From CANLBN01 sp050633525 (GTDB taxonomy: Bacteria > Pseudomonadota > Gammaproteobacteria > Pseudomonadales > Cellvibrionaceae): a DNA stretch of 64,000 bases. Under the pieces are notes generated by a model. It ran no database searches. It was not told the DNA's origin and saw nothing but the letters and a program-made list of their open reading frames with translations. This document shows, one piece after another, positions 24,542-34,027 of this stretch (positions are counted from its first letter, which is position 1; each line of letters begins with the position of its first letter). A program made the position numbers and the translations under genes. The stretch is taken from assembly GCA_050633525.1 (NCBI GenBank), contig JBOEGR010000004.1, positions 1-64,000 on the forward strand, in the 5' to 3' direction.

Positions 24542-25590
24542 ATAATTACTTTTCGTATTATCGAAAGGCTTATTGATATTTTGATTTTCTTTTTTTCTTT
24601 TTTTCTTTTATTTGAATTAATTTTTAAATGGCTCGCAAAATGCCAAGGACCTTCTTTCCATATTTTTTTGCAATGTGAGCATTGAGAATACTGAGACAGT
24701 GTTGATACTGGAACAATAAATATTCCATTAGATTCGCAAAGAGATTTTATATCTTTATATGGCATCTCTCCCAAGCGCTCTACCATTTTTTTAGGTAAAG
24801 GAGAGACTGCTTTAGCGTAACGCATCTGAAATGCTTTCCAGCCCTGCCCAGATATTCGATCATCAATTTCTAGCGCACGCCAAAATTGACGCCAAGGCTC
24901 AGGATTTAATGATTCCAGCTCGAAGTCGATATGATCAGCGGAACAAAATGGGGGTTGCAGTGTGAAATTGTTAAAATTATCGGGTAATGGAAAGGCTTTT
25001 TCACTAGTCGCATCAGCGATATATTGACTAGTGTTAATCAATACGGACCCTAATGGTGAACAATATTGCTTCTTTAATGGTTGAAATTGCGATACTTGTG
25101 TTTTTTTATTATCCTTTTCACATTGTAATAAAGCATAGGCCTGAGACAGCAAGCCTGTTAAAGCATTGACCGCCACAGTGACGGTGGCATAATCGATTCC
25201 CAAGGGTTCCAATGTGTTACTATTTCGACCATGAATCGATATGATTCCACTGGCTGCCTGTAAACTTAATTCTGAATAGTGATGGCCTTCACTGTTTGTG
25301 AGAGGTATTATAGTTTCAGTATTAACATTGTAGCCTTCTAATAGGAAGGCAATGTGGTCGTCCTGCTGATCACTTACCTCTGATATTATACTTATGCCCA
25401 ACCTTTCAGCCATGCGCGAGAAATGATGAGATAATTGACTTTGAAATCGATTGCTTGATGAAACAGAATTTCTTTTTATTGTTGCCTTAAACCCACGTAA
25501 AACCTCTTTTGATGACTTTACTTCATCATTATATTCATCATATGAGGATAAAAAATTCTGATTTAATGAATCTGACTCAGTATCTAGCAT
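24517..25590 (-). CDS. divergent CaiB-like protein with altered active site
   Basis: 357 aa. The region HYSELSLQAASGIISIHGR aligns with the active-site segment of the neighbouring CaiB protein, but the nucleophilic Asp is Glu (four residues before the Gln). The N-terminal CoA-binding signature is missing and replaced by a polar, Ser-rich start, and the C-terminus carries CSHCKK plus a Lys-rich tail. It may be a non-catalytic partner forming a heterodimer with the downstream CaiB protein, whose gene it overlaps. Family assignment is moderate, function unknown. Confidence 0.65.
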   Translation of the reverse strand: MLDTESDSLNQNFLSSYDEYNDEVKSSKEVLRGFKATIKRNSVSSSNRFQSQLSHHFSRMAERLGISIISEVSDQQDDHIAFLLEGYNVNTETIIPLTNSEGHHYSELSLQAASGIISIHGRNSNTLEPLGIDYATVTVAVNALTGLLSQAYALLQCEKDNKKTQVSQFQPLKKQYCSPLGSVLINTSQYIADATSEKAFPLPDNFNNFTLQPPFCSADHIDFELESLNPEPWRQFWRALEIDDRISGQGWKAFQMRYAKAVSPLPKKMVERLGEMPYKDIKSLCESNGIFIVPVSTLSQYSQCSHCKKIWKEGPWHFASHLKINSNKRKKEKKKIKISISLSIIRKVIICPLLALK

Positions 25591-26954
25591 ACGTCGCTCA
25601 CTTTGGTATTTTGGTCTAGTAAATTTGATGCAGGCATCTGATCTTCGGTATAGTGCAAATTAATCTTCTTGCCTGCATCTATCAATATATTTTTTCTAAT
25701 CCTATTAATAATCGAAGCAGCGTCTTTCTGGTGATATATGTTAACGCCAACGGCAACTTCCCCAGTTGTTGAAAACGGAGGGTTTTCGGATACAAAACTA
25801 CCTAATCCAATACCAAATATTTGCTTTATTGGAATCCCTTTGCTTGTGCAAAAATTATAATCTTTAGATAAAGAAATACAGTTTTTTTCTTTTTTAATTT
25901 CTATTGAATTTCCTAAGTGATCTACTATCTCCGGCGTTTTCTCTGAATAACCGGTGGCCTGAACAACCATGCCAACATCTCCACCCTGCTTTTCAATAAG
26001 ATCTAAGGGCGAGCCCTTATCAATACTAATTATTTTTACACGATTTTCTTTTTTTCTTATAATTGATTCGTAAATTTTCTTTGCGCTACCACGTAAGCCG
26101 CAATAACGATTAACAGAATTAGATTCATGATCTATTAAAAAACGTTCATTTTTAATAGAGTTTTTATGGAATTCATCAATATTCTCATAGTACAATTTTG
26201 TATTGCCTCGGTTTAGTACTATTAATTGATTTTTATCTAGTATTTCTCCAAACACACGAAGTAGATATTCAACTACAGAAAAAGCGCTGTGAGAACCTCC
26301 AACAATAACGATTTTTCTCCCTTCTTTAAGAATATTATAGAGTAACTGATCATGGTCACATCGAAGTATGGATTCAGATAAATTGAAATATGATTTTAAT
26401 ATTTTAGCCATTAAGCTGATTTCGTAATTCTTTTTTTCTATGCTACCCGTCGCAATAACAGCAAATGTAGAGTTTTTTAAATACTCGCCTTTATTATTAT
26501 AGCTAGTAACGGATCCATCCTTCTCTATATGAATTTTATTAACGCTTGTCCCTGAAAAAAAATGAGATCTAGGGTAATAAGATAGATATTGCTGAAAATG
26601 TATTGCAGCATCTTTAAAGAAATCAGACGCTAATGTTAATGGTGTAGCTTGACCCCATAGGCAGCGTAAACGTTTTCCGTTTTTATTGTTAAAAATAGCC
26701 CCGAACTCGCTATACTCATGCATATCAGTAATAAAATCAGCCGCAGGTGAATTAGATAGAATATTGAAATTAAGGCTGTCAAACTGATCGGAGCGACGCT
26801 TATCAATATAAACCAAGCCTTTTTCACATATTTCTTTTAAGCAGGTTTGTCGATCAGCAGCTAGTCCTAAGCCTAATCCGGCCATACCGAAACCAATTAC
26901 TTGTATGGCGCAATCCGCATTAGGTAAGGAATTCGTTTCTTTTAAACGTGTCAC
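25584..26954 (-). CDS. FAD/NAD(P)-binding monooxygenase, N-hydroxylase-like
   Basis: 456 aa with two dinucleotide folds: FAD loop VIGFGMAGLGLGLA near the N-terminus and a second loop IVIVGGSHSAFSVVEY near residue 235. The motif VVQATGYSEKTP (about 335) is the ATGY element of class B N-hydroxylating monooxygenases such as PvdA and IucD. Hydroxylation of an amine or thio group of the metallophore is inferred. The GTG at 26954 is seven bases after AAAGG and preferred over a TTG two codons upstream. First gene after an 84-base gap containing a short palindrome. Confidence 0.75.
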   Translation of the reverse strand: MTRLKETNSLPNADCAIQVIGFGMAGLGLGLAADRQTCLKEICEKGLVYIDKRRSDQFDSLNFNILSNSPAADFITDMHEYSEFGAIFNNKNGKRLRCLWGQATPLTLASDFFKDAAIHFQQYLSYYPRSHFFSGTSVNKIHIEKDGSVTSYNNKGEYLKNSTFAVIATGSIEKKNYEISLMAKILKSYFNLSESILRCDHDQLLYNILKEGRKIVIVGGSHSAFSVVEYLLRVFGEILDKNQLIVLNRGNTKLYYENIDEFHKNSIKNERFLIDHESNSVNRYCGLRGSAKKIYESIIRKKENRVKIISIDKGSPLDLIEKQGGDVGMVVQATGYSEKTPEIVDHLGNSIEIKKEKNCISLSKDYNFCTSKGIPIKQIFGIGLGSFVSENPPFSTTGEVAVGVNIYHQKDAASIINRIRKNILIDAGKKINLHYTEDQMPASNLLDQNTKVSDVC

Positions 26955-27044
26955 GATCAAACCTTTAGTAAAAATGAATTAAAGCTAACTATTCTTCAAT
27001 AGCGTGAAACAAGCTAGGTCTATTTATAGACCCCCTTTACAACT

Positions 27045-28097
27045 CTAACCCTTGCTGACGAATTGGATTATTTGAGCGCTATGTCGATGCAAATGTAAAT
27101 TGACAGACTGAGGTTCAATAAGTAAACGACTTACCGGTGACTGTTGAATGGATTGTTCAATAATCTGATTTATTTCATTCTTACTAACAGAGGTGTCAAC
27201 ATCAAAGCTAGCGCTTATATCTTGTAGTTTGCTCGGAATAGACGGGGCAATGCCTAACATTCCTCGCATATCAACATGGCCCGTGGTTCTCACAGTGACG
27301 CCGTTAAGGGGCAAGTTAGAATCACCCATTAACTTTATGAATGTTCTCGTTAAACAAGAGGCAAATGCAGACATTAAAATTTCCTGTGGGTTGGCCCCTC
27401 TATCAATACCACCCGCTTGCTTTGGTTGATCAACGCGTGTATAGCGTACAGAGTCATAATTGACTTTTAATTGAAAGCCATATTCCCAATTCATTTCTAC
27501 TTGTAAATCTTTACTTTTAGTCAGTGCTGCCATTTCACCCAGTTTATCTATTGTTATATCAGCTTCCTTTACTGAAATAACATTTCGTTCTACGATCGTT
27601 CGATGATTAGGACTATGATGCGATAATTTTTTTAGAACTTCAGAAAAAAGCATATTATCTTCTTCTGAATCGGCATCAAATTCAACTCGATAATCAAAAT
27701 CGCTCAATGTTGCGGCTTTGTTTTTATCGGCAGGATAATGTTTTCCTTTTACTAAAAAACGTAAGCTTTGAATATTGCGACCGCAAGTTGTTGCACCTTT
27801 AACCATCGTTAACATTGCGCAAGAACCTAAACCCGTAAGAGCTAACTCTTCTGGGGTGAATAGCATTTCTTTTGTGCATGTTTCAGAAACAGGGGCGGAC
27901 TCACCTAGGGTCATGCGCCATTGGAAACCTCGCGCACTCTTAACACTGCCTATTAGTGCTGAATTAACGAAAGCATTTAGAGTATCCCCTCCCGTCCATT
28001 GTGCTTCTGCATCATAAGCAAACACTCCTTCGACAGCATTGCCGCGAATTTCATGCATCATTTCACTCACTCCAGCTACATTGACACCATTTTTCAT
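27045..28097 (-). CDS. tandem OsmC-domain protein
   Basis: 350 aa made of two OsmC/Ohr-fold halves. The first (about 1-180) has ELALTGLGSCAMLTM, the second (about 190-345) has QEILMSAFASCLTRTF; each carries the conserved helix Cys, and other Cys occur in the first half. OsmC proteins are usually homodimers of one domain that reduce peroxides with thiol pairs. A fused pair in a sulfur-transfer operon suggests thiol or persulfide chemistry rather than plain peroxide defence. Order and orientation place it in the metallophore operon. Confidence 0.78.
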   Translation of the reverse strand: MKNGVNVAGVSEMMHEIRGNAVEGVFAYDAEAQWTGGDTLNAFVNSALIGSVKSARGFQWRMTLGESAPVSETCTKEMLFTPEELALTGLGSCAMLTMVKGATTCGRNIQSLRFLVKGKHYPADKNKAATLSDFDYRVEFDADSEEDNMLFSEVLKKLSHHSPNHRTIVERNVISVKEADITIDKLGEMAALTKSKDLQVEMNWEYGFQLKVNYDSVRYTRVDQPKQAGGIDRGANPQEILMSAFASCLTRTFIKLMGDSNLPLNGVTVRTTGHVDMRGMLGIAPSIPSKLQDISASFDVDTSVSKNEINQIIEQSIQQSPVSRLLIEPQSVNLHLHRHSAQIIQFVSKG

Positions 28098-28166
28098 ATG
28101 CTTTTCTCTTTATCAGTTAATTCGTTTAATAAACACTAAAAATATACTATCGTTGAATAGAATGGT

Positions 28167-29513
28167 TTAAGCGTATGCTTCTACCTGTTTATCCTTTACT
28201 TCGTCTTGAGCAATTAAGGCTTGGCTTATATCAGACAGTAAGTCATCGATATCCTCTACCCCAACGGATAAGCGAACCAAGCCTGGCCTGATACCAACTA
28301 GTTGTCGTTGATGATCATTCAATGAGCTATGTGAAGTGTTGAATGGCATACTAACCAATGACTCAATGCCACCAAGGCTGGTTGCGACCTGTGGGATTTT
28401 TAAGTTTTCCAAAAAGCGTAAAGCGGCAGCATCTCCCCCTTTTATTTCAAAACTGACGACGCCACCATAATGACCATTACATAACTCCTTAAGCTCATCA
28501 AACTCATAGTCAGGCAAAGAAGGATGATATACTTTTTTAATTTCGGCGTGTTGACTAAGGGCCTCTGCAATAGCATTAGCATTTTCAACGTGGGCTTTCA
28601 TGCGCAATGCTAATGTTTTCATTCCCCGCTCAAGTAAAAAACATGAATTAGGGTCTAATTGACCACCAAAACGTAACATCTGTGCCCAGATACGATCCAT
28701 ATATTTACGTGAGCCTGCAGCCACACCTGCAGTCATGTCACTGTGTCCATTTAAGTATTTAGTTGCACTATGAATAACAACATCGACGCCATAATCTAAA
28801 GGTTTCAATGCTGTTGGACTAAGGAATGTATTATCTATTACAACCAAAATGTCATGCTTTCGAGCAATTTCACAGATTGACTTTAATGGTAAACCTTTAA
28901 GCAGTGGGTTAGATAAACCTTCAAATAAAAACATTTGTGTATTTGGTTGTATCGCTGCCTCTATCTCATCGATTTTAGTCGAATCAACAAAAGTGATTTC
29001 TCTACCCGCTTGGTGTAAATCTTCACGTAATAAATTATAAGTTCCACCGTAGACATCATATGAAGAAATTATATGTCCACCTCGGTTCATTAGTGCAAAA
29101 ATAGTTGTTGCAATAGCTGCCATACCCGATGAGAAAACAACTGCACTTTCCGCATTTTCAAGCGCTGCTACCTTTTCTTGTACGCTCCATTGCGTTGGGT
29201 TTCCATAGCGAGTATAAATAGGAACATCACGTGTAACACCTTCAAAAAAAGCATCATATGTTTTTTCTTGAAACAAGAAAGTCGTACTATGAAAAACAGG
29301 CGTCCCTACTGCTCCAGATACGGGGTCTTGATAGGTTCCTGCATGTATTCCTAAGGTTGACGGCCCTAGGTCTCGGCTAGGTGTATGATGATTCGTTGTT
29401 CTAGGGCCTGGCACTCGTTTACGATTTAGTTGGTCCATCCACGTTTTTTTAGCGCCTGCTTGTGGCATTTGACCTTCTGCAACTAAATTTGTTTTTTTCT
29501 GTTTATCAGTCAT
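28167..29513 (-). CDS. Cys/Met-metabolism PLP enzyme (cystathionine gamma-lyase/synthase family)
   Basis: 448 aa. PLP lysine in HSATKYLNGHSDMTAG, cofactor-binding VVFSSGMAAIATTIFALM and LSVGVEDIDDL near the end are typical of the MetB/MetC/Met17 family. N-terminal 40 residues are an extra polar extension. Likely roles are C-S lyase (sulfide or persulfide donor) or sulfhydrylase making a thioether in the product. Context between the ThiS-like and OsmC genes favours a sulfur-supply role. ATG at 29513 preferred over an upstream in-frame TTG. Confidence 0.85.
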   Translation of the reverse strand: MTDKQKKTNLVAEGQMPQAGAKKTWMDQLNRKRVPGPRTTNHHTPSRDLGPSTLGIHAGTYQDPVSGAVGTPVFHSTTFLFQEKTYDAFFEGVTRDVPIYTRYGNPTQWSVQEKVAALENAESAVVFSSGMAAIATTIFALMNRGGHIISSYDVYGGTYNLLREDLHQAGREITFVDSTKIDEIEAAIQPNTQMFLFEGLSNPLLKGLPLKSICEIARKHDILVVIDNTFLSPTALKPLDYGVDVVIHSATKYLNGHSDMTAGVAAGSRKYMDRIWAQMLRFGGQLDPNSCFLLERGMKTLALRMKAHVENANAIAEALSQHAEIKKVYHPSLPDYEFDELKELCNGHYGGVVSFEIKGGDAAALRFLENLKIPQVATSLGGIESLVSMPFNTSHSSLNDHQRQLVGIRPGLVRLSVGVEDIDDLLSDISQALIAQDEVKDKQVEAYA

Positions 29514-29589
29514 AACTATTCTCAACAATTGAATATATAAGTTATTATATGGGTTAAAATATGGGCATTATTATGCTCGCATAAAATCC

Positions 29590-29862
29590 TTAACCACCCG
29601 CAACAGCAGGTAGAATTGTTACCACATCACCACTTTTTACCTGAGCTTGTAAATCTCCAGAAAAACGAACATCATCTTCATTTACAAATATATTGATATA
29701 ACGATTGAGCTCCCCATTTGATATTAACCTATCTTTTAAGCCAGGATAGCTTTCATTCATATTATTGATTAACTGCTCTAAGGTATTACCATTAGAATTA
29801 ATCTTTTTATTATTTTCGGTGAGAGACCGCATGACCGCGGGAATGTCAATTTGAATAGTCAT
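29590..29862 (-). CDS. ThiS/MoaD-like sulfur carrier protein
   Basis: 90-aa ubiquitin-fold protein ending VVTILPAVAGG, the double-Gly tail that is adenylated and turned into a thiocarboxylate by an E1-like enzyme. EDDVRFSGDLQAQVKSGDVV precedes it, as in MoaD relatives. The C-terminus is already exposed as GG, so the adjacent JAMM protease might act on adducts rather than on a precursor. It is comparable to QbsE and PdtH in thiocarboxylate siderophore loci. Confidence 0.9.
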   Translation of the reverse strand: MTIQIDIPAVMRSLTENNKKINSNGNTLEQLINNMNESYPGLKDRLISNGELNRYINIFVNEDDVRFSGDLQAQVKSGDVVTILPAVAGG

Positions 29863-29905
29863 AATAAGCCTTGATCGTTTTTGATTATAGAAATGTTACT
29901 TTTAG

Positions 29906-30313
29906 CTATGCTTGAATTCGAATATTTTCTTCTACCACACGCTTTGCTGAAACGCGAAAGCTACGCATTGTTTCCGTTACATTATTGTCTGTAGAAATGA
30001 TGACATAATGGCTATCTGGCTCAGAAGAAAAATTAATATCAGTCCGGCTAGGATATGCCTCAGAACTTGTGTGAGAATGAAAAATCACCCAAAGATATTC
30101 GTCTTTATTGTCAATTTCTTTCCAAACTCTAAGCTGCTCCACAGGGTCAAACTGAAAGAATTCTTTAGAGTTTGCGATATTCTGCATAGGGATAAAACGT
30201 GTTTCTTGTGGTGACGACCTTTTAGCCGTGATAATGCCACAAGCCTCTATAGGGTGATGCTCTTTTGCCAGCGAAAACATTTTTTTTACGTTTAAATCAG
30301 ATATAACAAGCAT
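29906..30313 (-). CDS. JAMM/MPN+ metalloprotease (QbsD-like)
   Basis: 135 aa. Catalytic Glu in HPIEACGII and the zinc signature HSHTSSEAYPSRTD, an exact H-x-H-x7-S-x2-D. Bacterial members next to ThiS-like carriers remove C-terminal residues to expose Gly-Gly or release carrier adducts; QbsD does this in thioquinolobactin synthesis. Located between carrier and E1-like genes in the same orientation. Confidence 0.9.
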   Translation of the reverse strand: MLVISDLNVKKMFSLAKEHHPIEACGIITAKRSSPQETRFIPMQNIANSKEFFQFDPVEQLRVWKEIDNKDEYLWVIFHSHTSSEAYPSRTDINFSSEPDSHYVIISTDNNVTETMRSFRVSAKRVVEENIRIQA

Positions 30314-30366
30314 AACAACCTTCTCTTATCGTTAGTTACTAACTATTATAAATGTAGTAATGGTAG

Positions 30367-31533
30367 TTAATAGGCGGGTAACTCTGGCTCTATTTCTTTT
30401 ATCCAATTTAAAATGCCGCCTTCTAAATTTTTGACATTAGTAAAACCATTTTCGATAAATTTTTGCACGACATCACTTGAACGACCACCGCTTTTGCACA
30501 TAATAACCAATGAAGATTCCTTGTTAATGCCGTTAGGAAGCTTATCTATATTAAAATTGCTTTTAGGGAAATTAAGAGAATAGTCTAGCTTTACAATATC
30601 TAATTCTGTCGATTCGCGAACATCGATTAATGTAGGTGGAGAATTTTCGTTTAGTTGATTTTTTAGCTCATGAACCGAAATTGAAGGAATAATCTTATTT
30701 TCAATTTCTGTATCTATTCCACAAAAATAGTCATAATCACCTAACGCTTCAGGAGCAAAGCGATCCTCTTTTTTGTGAATAGGAAACTTTTTGTAATTCA
30801 TTTCTAAGGCATCATAAACCAACAGTTTTCCTATTAAGCTCTCGCCAATACCTGCAATTAATTTAATTGCCTCTGTCGCCATTATGGCACCGACTGCGGC
30901 ACATAGAACACCAAGGACACCACCTTCGGAACACGATGGCGCATGCTCTGGCGGTGGCGGCTCAGGGTATAAATCACGATAATTAATACCCATACCATTA
31001 GGGGCCTGCTCCCAAAAAACAGATACTTGCCCCTCAAACCTAAATATAGACCCCCATACATAAGGTTTTTTTGCAATAACACAGGCATCATTAACAAGGT
31101 AGCGAGTTGGGAAGTTATCAGTTCCATCCAGAACTAAATCAAATTTAGATATAATGTTAATCGCATTTTCTTTATCAAGCCTTACATCAAATTTTTCTAC
31201 TATAATATTAGGGTTTATCTCTTTTATAGATTCGGCAGCACTATCTATTTTCTTTCTTCCTACATCTGACATCCCATGAATAATTTGTCTTTGTAAATTC
31301 GATGTGTCAACCTCATCAAAATCAATAAGGCCTATTGTTCCGACACCTGCTGCAGCTAAATAAAGTATACAGGGCGATCCTAATCCTCCCGCCCCGACCA
31401 ATAGTATTCGGCTTTTCTTTAGCGACACCTGACCTTTCAAACCAAACTCAGGCAATAATAAGTGTCTGCTGTAGCGTGCAATTTCTTCTGTATTTAAATT
31501 ACTGCTTATTGTAGGAGTAACTGTACTTTTCAT
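30367..31533 (-). CDS. MoeZ-type E1 adenylyltransferase with rhodanese domain (QbsC-like)
   Basis: 388 aa. The N-terminal ThiF/MoeB domain has VGAGGLGSPCILYLAAAGVG for ATP and DGTDNFPTRYLVNDACV; the C-terminal rhodanese domain (about 285-388) has the active-site loop MCKSGGRSS. Such fusions adenylate the carrier's C-terminal Gly and pass sulfur to it from a persulfide. A PSCSEGGVLGVLC segment carries further Cys. Equivalent to QbsC/PdtF in thiocarboxylate pathways. ATG at 31533 chosen over an earlier in-frame codon. It is the first gene of the biosynthetic operon. Confidence 0.9.
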   Translation of the reverse strand: MKSTVTPTISSNLNTEEIARYSRHLLLPEFGLKGQVSLKKSRILLVGAGGLGSPCILYLAAAGVGTIGLIDFDEVDTSNLQRQIIHGMSDVGRKKIDSAAESIKEINPNIIVEKFDVRLDKENAINIISKFDLVLDGTDNFPTRYLVNDACVIAKKPYVWGSIFRFEGQVSVFWEQAPNGMGINYRDLYPEPPPPEHAPSCSEGGVLGVLCAAVGAIMATEAIKLIAGIGESLIGKLLVYDALEMNYKKFPIHKKEDRFAPEALGDYDYFCGIDTEIENKIIPSISVHELKNQLNENSPPTLIDVRESTELDIVKLDYSLNFPKSNFNIDKLPNGINKESSLVIMCKSGGRSSDVVQKFIENGFTNVKNLEGGILNWIKEIEPELPAY

Positions 31534-31894
31534 TTCATTTTCTCTATTTGAAAATAAACACACTCTTTCGAATGATTAAATTGGAAATCAATTTTGCAAA
31601 TCAATTAAAGTGACGCTAGGTTAATTCATAACAAAAAGTTAACCTATCAATTAGAGAACGATTAAATATCGAATTAAGAATGATTCTTATTTGTCGATGA
31701 CACTTAAAGGAAATTGAAAATAAAAGCTATAGGATAAAAAGTCATTTATGTAGCTAAAGATATAAAAAGGCCATCTATACAGATAGCCCAATGGATAACC
31801 TATCCGTGTTCACCTCTTGATAGAGGCTTATTCTTTATGTGACAGCCCTTAGATTTTCAAAAGCTATAATAAGAGGTTTATGTAACCAAACTGG
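31534..31894. promoter_or_regulatory. divergent promoter region between biosynthetic operon and receptor
   Basis: No gene fits in this AT-rich stretch. It contains a direct repeat GGAAATCAATT/GCAAATCAATT (31583-31593 and 31596-31606, 13-bp period), a candidate site for the AraC-type regulator, and AAGAATGATTCTT (31677-31689), a weak Fur-like dyad. A short hairpin CCTCT-TGAT-AGAGG (31813-31826) lies in the receptor leader. It should hold both divergent promoters; none has a convincing consensus pair. Confidence 0.4.
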
Positions 31895-33991
31895 ATGTAT
31901 GTTGTGAACAAGGCCGCTATTTATTTAAATTTTATCCTCACTGTAATTTGCTATTCTTTTATCTCTTCTCCTAGTCATGCTCAGACAGATCAAACGGATA
32001 CAACAAAAGAAAGCAGTAAGCAACTCAAGCCTATCAAGGTCAATGCCCGCTATTGGACAGAAAAACAAAGTGAAATTCCGGTTAGTGCCACTGTAATCAA
32101 AGAGCAAGAGCTTGACGGTACTGATATTAATATTCTTACAACCAAGACATCTAATGTAGCAATTGAATCATCATCAGTACAAAGGCGGGTTTCTATACGT
32201 GGCAGCAGAGGTGTTGATAATGGTCTCCAAGACCCTGTTGGCTACTTTGTTGATGATGTAGCATTGCCGCTGGGAGGGAATCAGTTGCCCCCATTGTTTA
32301 ACCTAGAAAGCCTAGAGATAGTTAAAGGCCCTCAAGGTGCTCTTTATGGGCGTAATACTGAGGCTGGTGCAGTAAAAATAAAAACCAAGGACCCCAGCTG
32401 GACCCCAGTGAACTGGGGAGCATTATCGACGGGCAACATTGATGGAGCTGATGGCAACGCATCTACTCATGTTGTTACTGCTGGTGTATCCAATACTTTA
32501 TTAAGAAATAAGCTAGCAGGATCTATCGCTTTTCGCTTAGAGGATACAGAAGGTCCCTACCTTAATGAACCTGATGGTGATAGAAGTGGCGGTGAGGTTG
32601 ATAGGAACAGTTTTTCAGCTGGTCTTACTTACCTTATCAGCGACAAGACAGATATAACGTTAAAAAGTTTGCTCGATAATAACGATACAGGTAGAAACCG
32701 TTTTCGCTATAGCGATGGTATTAATGAAACAGATCGTTTCACTACTAACACTGATAGTAATGGAACTGAAGATACTAGCAACCAAATACACTCTTTAAAA
32801 ATCAATCATACTTTTAACGAAGTCGAGCTGACATCGATAACTGGCTTAACGGATTATCAGCGCGAATTCAAGATTGACTTTGATGCTACGACAGCACCGC
32901 TACCGAATACCTTATTAGATTTAAAAAATAAAGCCGTTTCACAAGAGCTACGTTTATCTTTTGATACTATTGATAGCAAACTTAAATGGCTGACTGGACT
33001 CTATATTTATGATGAGGAGTCGGATATAGATTTTAGCATCTCCCCTCTTTTTATGACGAACCAAAGAGTGACTCAAATTGATCAAGAGGGGCAAGCGCTA
33101 TTTGGGCAAATAGATTATCACTTAGCCTCCGAATGGATTTTATCATTGGGCGGGCGCTATGAGAAAATAGAGCAAAATGGTACGCAAGCATTAACCAATG
33201 CCTTAGGAACCACTCAATATGATGCCGATATCGATCAAAGCGAATTTTTACCTAAGGCATCACTTAGCTTTAAACCAAATATCAATAATACAATCTATAT
33301 TTCTTATGCTGAAGGTTACCTACCAGGTGGTTATAATTATAATAGTGCCGGAGATGAAAGTTCATTCACATTTGATGCTGAATATAGTCAATCTAGTGAG
33401 TTAGCCTGGAAAAATACCAGTTTTAAAAATCGCCTTTATAGCAGCATTACTTTATTTAAGGTGACTACAAAGGACAAGCAAATCGTTGATACATTGCCCG
33501 GCTTCGTTCAAAGTGTTTCTAATGCTGGAGAAACTGAAACTTACGGAGTTGAGCTAGCGATGGATTATCGTATCACTCCTGCATTATCGTCGTTTATTAA
33601 TATCGGACTTCAACGTTCTGAAGCTACATCCTACACCATCAATAGTTTTGGCAGCTCACAAGATCTCAGTGGTAACGAGTTACCCTATGCACCAGAATCA
33701 ACTTACTCAATCGGTTTTTCTTACCAACAAAAGAAAGGGCTTGTAGGAAGTGCATCACTACGAGGATCAAGCAAGTATTATTTTAATAGTGAGAATACAC
33801 TAGAACAATCGAGCTTTGTTTTGTTTGATGCTGATATTGGTTACCGTTTTCAAGAATTAACTCTGTCAGTATGGGGTAAAAATCTGACAAACGAAGAACT
33901 TATCAGCCGTGCTGTGAGTACTCCATCAGGAACAGTAGTAGAAGATGGCCAAGCCAGAACAGTCGGTATTCGATTAAGTAAGTCACTTTAG
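31895..33991 (+). CDS. TonB-dependent outer-membrane receptor
   Basis: 698 aa with a signal peptide ending SHAQ, a plug domain (about 50-165, with RVSIRGSRGVDNGLQDPVGY and VDDVALPLGGNQ and LEIVKGPQGALYGRNTEAG), and a 22-strand barrel ending in a terminal strand TVGIRLSKSL. It should import the metal-loaded metallophore. The gene is divergent from the thiocarboxylate operon and followed by its methyltransferase and TonB-ExbBD, which ties it to the pathway. The start has no strong ribosome site. Confidence 0.9.
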   Translation: MYVVNKAAIYLNFILTVICYSFISSPSHAQTDQTDTTKESSKQLKPIKVNARYWTEKQSEIPVSATVIKEQELDGTDINILTTKTSNVAIESSSVQRRVSIRGSRGVDNGLQDPVGYFVDDVALPLGGNQLPPLFNLESLEIVKGPQGALYGRNTEAGAVKIKTKDPSWTPVNWGALSTGNIDGADGNASTHVVTAGVSNTLLRNKLAGSIAFRLEDTEGPYLNEPDGDRSGGEVDRNSFSAGLTYLISDKTDITLKSLLDNNDTGRNRFRYSDGINETDRFTTNTDSNGTEDTSNQIHSLKINHTFNEVELTSITGLTDYQREFKIDFDATTAPLPNTLLDLKNKAVSQELRLSFDTIDSKLKWLTGLYIYDEESDIDFSISPLFMTNQRVTQIDQEGQALFGQIDYHLASEWILSLGGRYEKIEQNGTQALTNALGTTQYDADIDQSEFLPKASLSFKPNINNTIYISYAEGYLPGGYNYNSAGDESSFTFDAEYSQSSELAWKNTSFKNRLYSSITLFKVTTKDKQIVDTLPGFVQSVSNAGETETYGVELAMDYRITPALSSFINIGLQRSEATSYTINSFGSSQDLSGNELPYAPESTYSIGFSYQQKKGLVGSASLRGSSKYYFNSENTLEQSSFVLFDADIGYRFQELTLSVWGKNLTNEELISRAVSTPSGTVVEDGQARTVGIRLSKSL

Positions 33992-34027
33992 TGTTATCTT
34001 AAAGTGGCTTTATTACTGGATAATAAT

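Noticed and set aside
27017..27032. GGTCTATTTATAGACC palindrome as a terminator inside the operon
   Set aside because: The stem is short and AT-rich, and no T-run follows it on the transcribed (minus) strand; left as unexplained.
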